64,000 bases of DNA. Origin: Gammaproteobacteria bacterium. Lineage in GTDB: Bacteria; Pseudomonadota; Gammaproteobacteria; SZUA-140. The stretch lies in NCBI GenBank assembly GCA_016712635.1, contig JADJQS010000001.1, positions 594,001 through 658,000 of the forward strand, given 5' to 3'. Below the pieces are notes generated by a model. That model worked only from the letters and a program-made list of their open reading frames with translations. It made no database searches and was not told where the DNA came from. Shown in pieces: positions 63,522-64,000 of this stretch. Numbering within the stretch: position 1 is the first letter of the stretch; each line of letters starts with the position of its first letter. The translations under genes were made by a program, and so were the position numbers.

Positions 63522-63540
63522 GCGGGTCGGCGCTGTGCTA
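63522..63540 (+). repeat. 19-bp direct repeat, copy B
   Basis: Exact second copy of the repeat at 63378, 41 bp before the aldehyde dehydrogenase start. Confidence 0.75.
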
Positions 63541-63580
63541 CTCTGAATCAGTCCAGCCAGGACGGACACGTGAGGCAGTC

Positions 63581-64000
63581 ATGGCGTTCATATCGATCAA
63601 TCCGGCCGACGGCGCCACGCTGAAGGTGATCGAACCCTGGACCGGCGCCCAGATCGACCGCGCCCTCGACGGAGCGGCCGCCGCGGCCGCGCTGTGGTCG
63701 GACATGCCGCTCGCGCGGCGCTGCGAGCTGCTGCGCACGCTCGCCTGGGTCCTGCGCGAACGGCGCGAGCCACTCGCCCGCCTGATCACCCGCGAAATGG
63801 GCAAGCTGATCGGCGAGGCGCGCGCCGAGGTCGAGAAATGCGCCCTCGGCTGCGAATACTACGCCGATCATGCGGCGGCCTTCCTCGCCGACGAACCCGC
63901 CGCCAGCGACGCCGGGCGCAGCTTCGTGGCGTACCAGCCGCTCGGGACCGTGCTCGCCGTCATGCCGTGGAACTTCCCGTTCTGGCAGGTGTTCCGCTTC
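63581..64000 (+). CDS. NAD(P)-dependent succinate-semialdehyde/aldehyde dehydrogenase (3' partial)
   Basis: The first 140 residues are visible; the rest runs off the right edge. Begins MAFISINPADGATL, then DMPLARRCELLRTLAWVLRER, ITREMGKLIGEARAEVEKCA, FVAYQPLGTVLAVMPWNFPFWQVFRF: the N-terminal half of an aldehyde dehydrogenase with the PWNFP nucleotide-binding motif. The MGKL..EA.AEVEKCA pattern fits the succinate-semialdehyde dehydrogenase (GabD/Sad) branch. The catalytic Cys is outside the window. Confidence 0.88.
   Translation, partial: MAFISINPADGATLKVIEPWTGAQIDRALDGAAAAAALWSDMPLARRCELLRTLAWVLRERREPLARLITREMGKLIGEARAEVEKCALGCEYYADHAAAFLADEPAASDAGRSFVAYQPLGTVLAVMPWNFPFWQVFRF

Larger units (their letters stand above)
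63221..63580. other. Intergenic region with repeats before aldehyde dehydrogenase
   Basis: 360 bp without gene. Holds a GTAGCCCGGAT-type hairpin and two 19-bp direct repeats, both listed separately, and the promoters of the two flanking divergent genes. Confidence 0.5.

Overview
The window is GC-rich, densely coded chromosomal DNA from a free-living gammaproteobacterium. No tRNA, rRNA, phage or insertion sequence is recognisable. ATP sulfurylase, a PPi-type phosphofructokinase, an H+-pyrophosphatase, several c-type cytochromes, cytochrome P460, chromate transporter, mpl, ubiX and a split class II ribonucleotide reductase suggest a sulfur-oxidising, Chromatiales-like chemolithotroph. This is inference; no marker fixes the taxon.

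Layout. 1-2.7 kb: end of an ADP-ribosylglycohydrolase, aroE, hemB. 2.7-9.9 kb: pyrophosphate/adenylate cluster, with an adenylate kinase carrying a histone-like Lys/Ala tail, PPi-PFK, hppA, a CDF metal transporter and sat. 10-16.4 kb: DegQ-type protease, nrdJa-nrdJb behind NrdR-like palindromes and a DnaA box, a small cytochrome c, a candidate Fur-controlled small RNA, and a 54-residue rubredoxin. 16.4-22.8 kb: beta-barrel protein, small lipoprotein, ClpB-like AAA+ ATPase, aliphatic amidase, a poly-C tract that looks like a sequencing problem, tag, and a divergent cytochrome P460/MarR pair. 22.8-30.4 kb: a 1357-residue PAS-GGDEF-EAL protein, a membrane protein, a GIY-YIG protein, chrA and small conserved genes. 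30.4-34.9 kb: an asparagine-synthetase-like enzyme with two unrelated ATP-grasp enzymes. 35-39.5 kb: minus-strand operon uvrD, DUF1289, cupin, BNR propeller, MoaD-like carrier. 39.6-63.6 kb: sugar kinases, a DevABC/Mac-like exporter, two FGE-sulfatase-domain proteins (one with two haem c motifs), a MotA/MotB-like pair whose MotB partner ends in a von Willebrand A domain, fructosamine kinase, transaldolase, a CZB protein, a detached MetH reactivation domain, mpl-ubiX, cca, an NAD-dependent epimerase-like gene and the start of an aldehyde dehydrogenase.

The right part (39.5 kb onward) is peppered with short intergenic repeats that are almost absent from the left part: inverted arrays of 7-bp units (GAGGCGT or GGACTNA), palindromes of the type GGGGACAGATTT/AAATCTGTCCCC, and CGTCATTCCCG-type hairpins. 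Four heptad elements lie exactly between convergent genes, and several genes end on a stop codon supplied by a heptad.

The most interesting items are: the Fur-box/terminator small RNA with an anti-Shine-Dalgarno loop matching the P460 and cytochrome c ribosome sites; the heptad-bounded elements; the vWA-tipped stator; the dihaem-FGE fusion; and the Cys-rich MarR/P460 pair.
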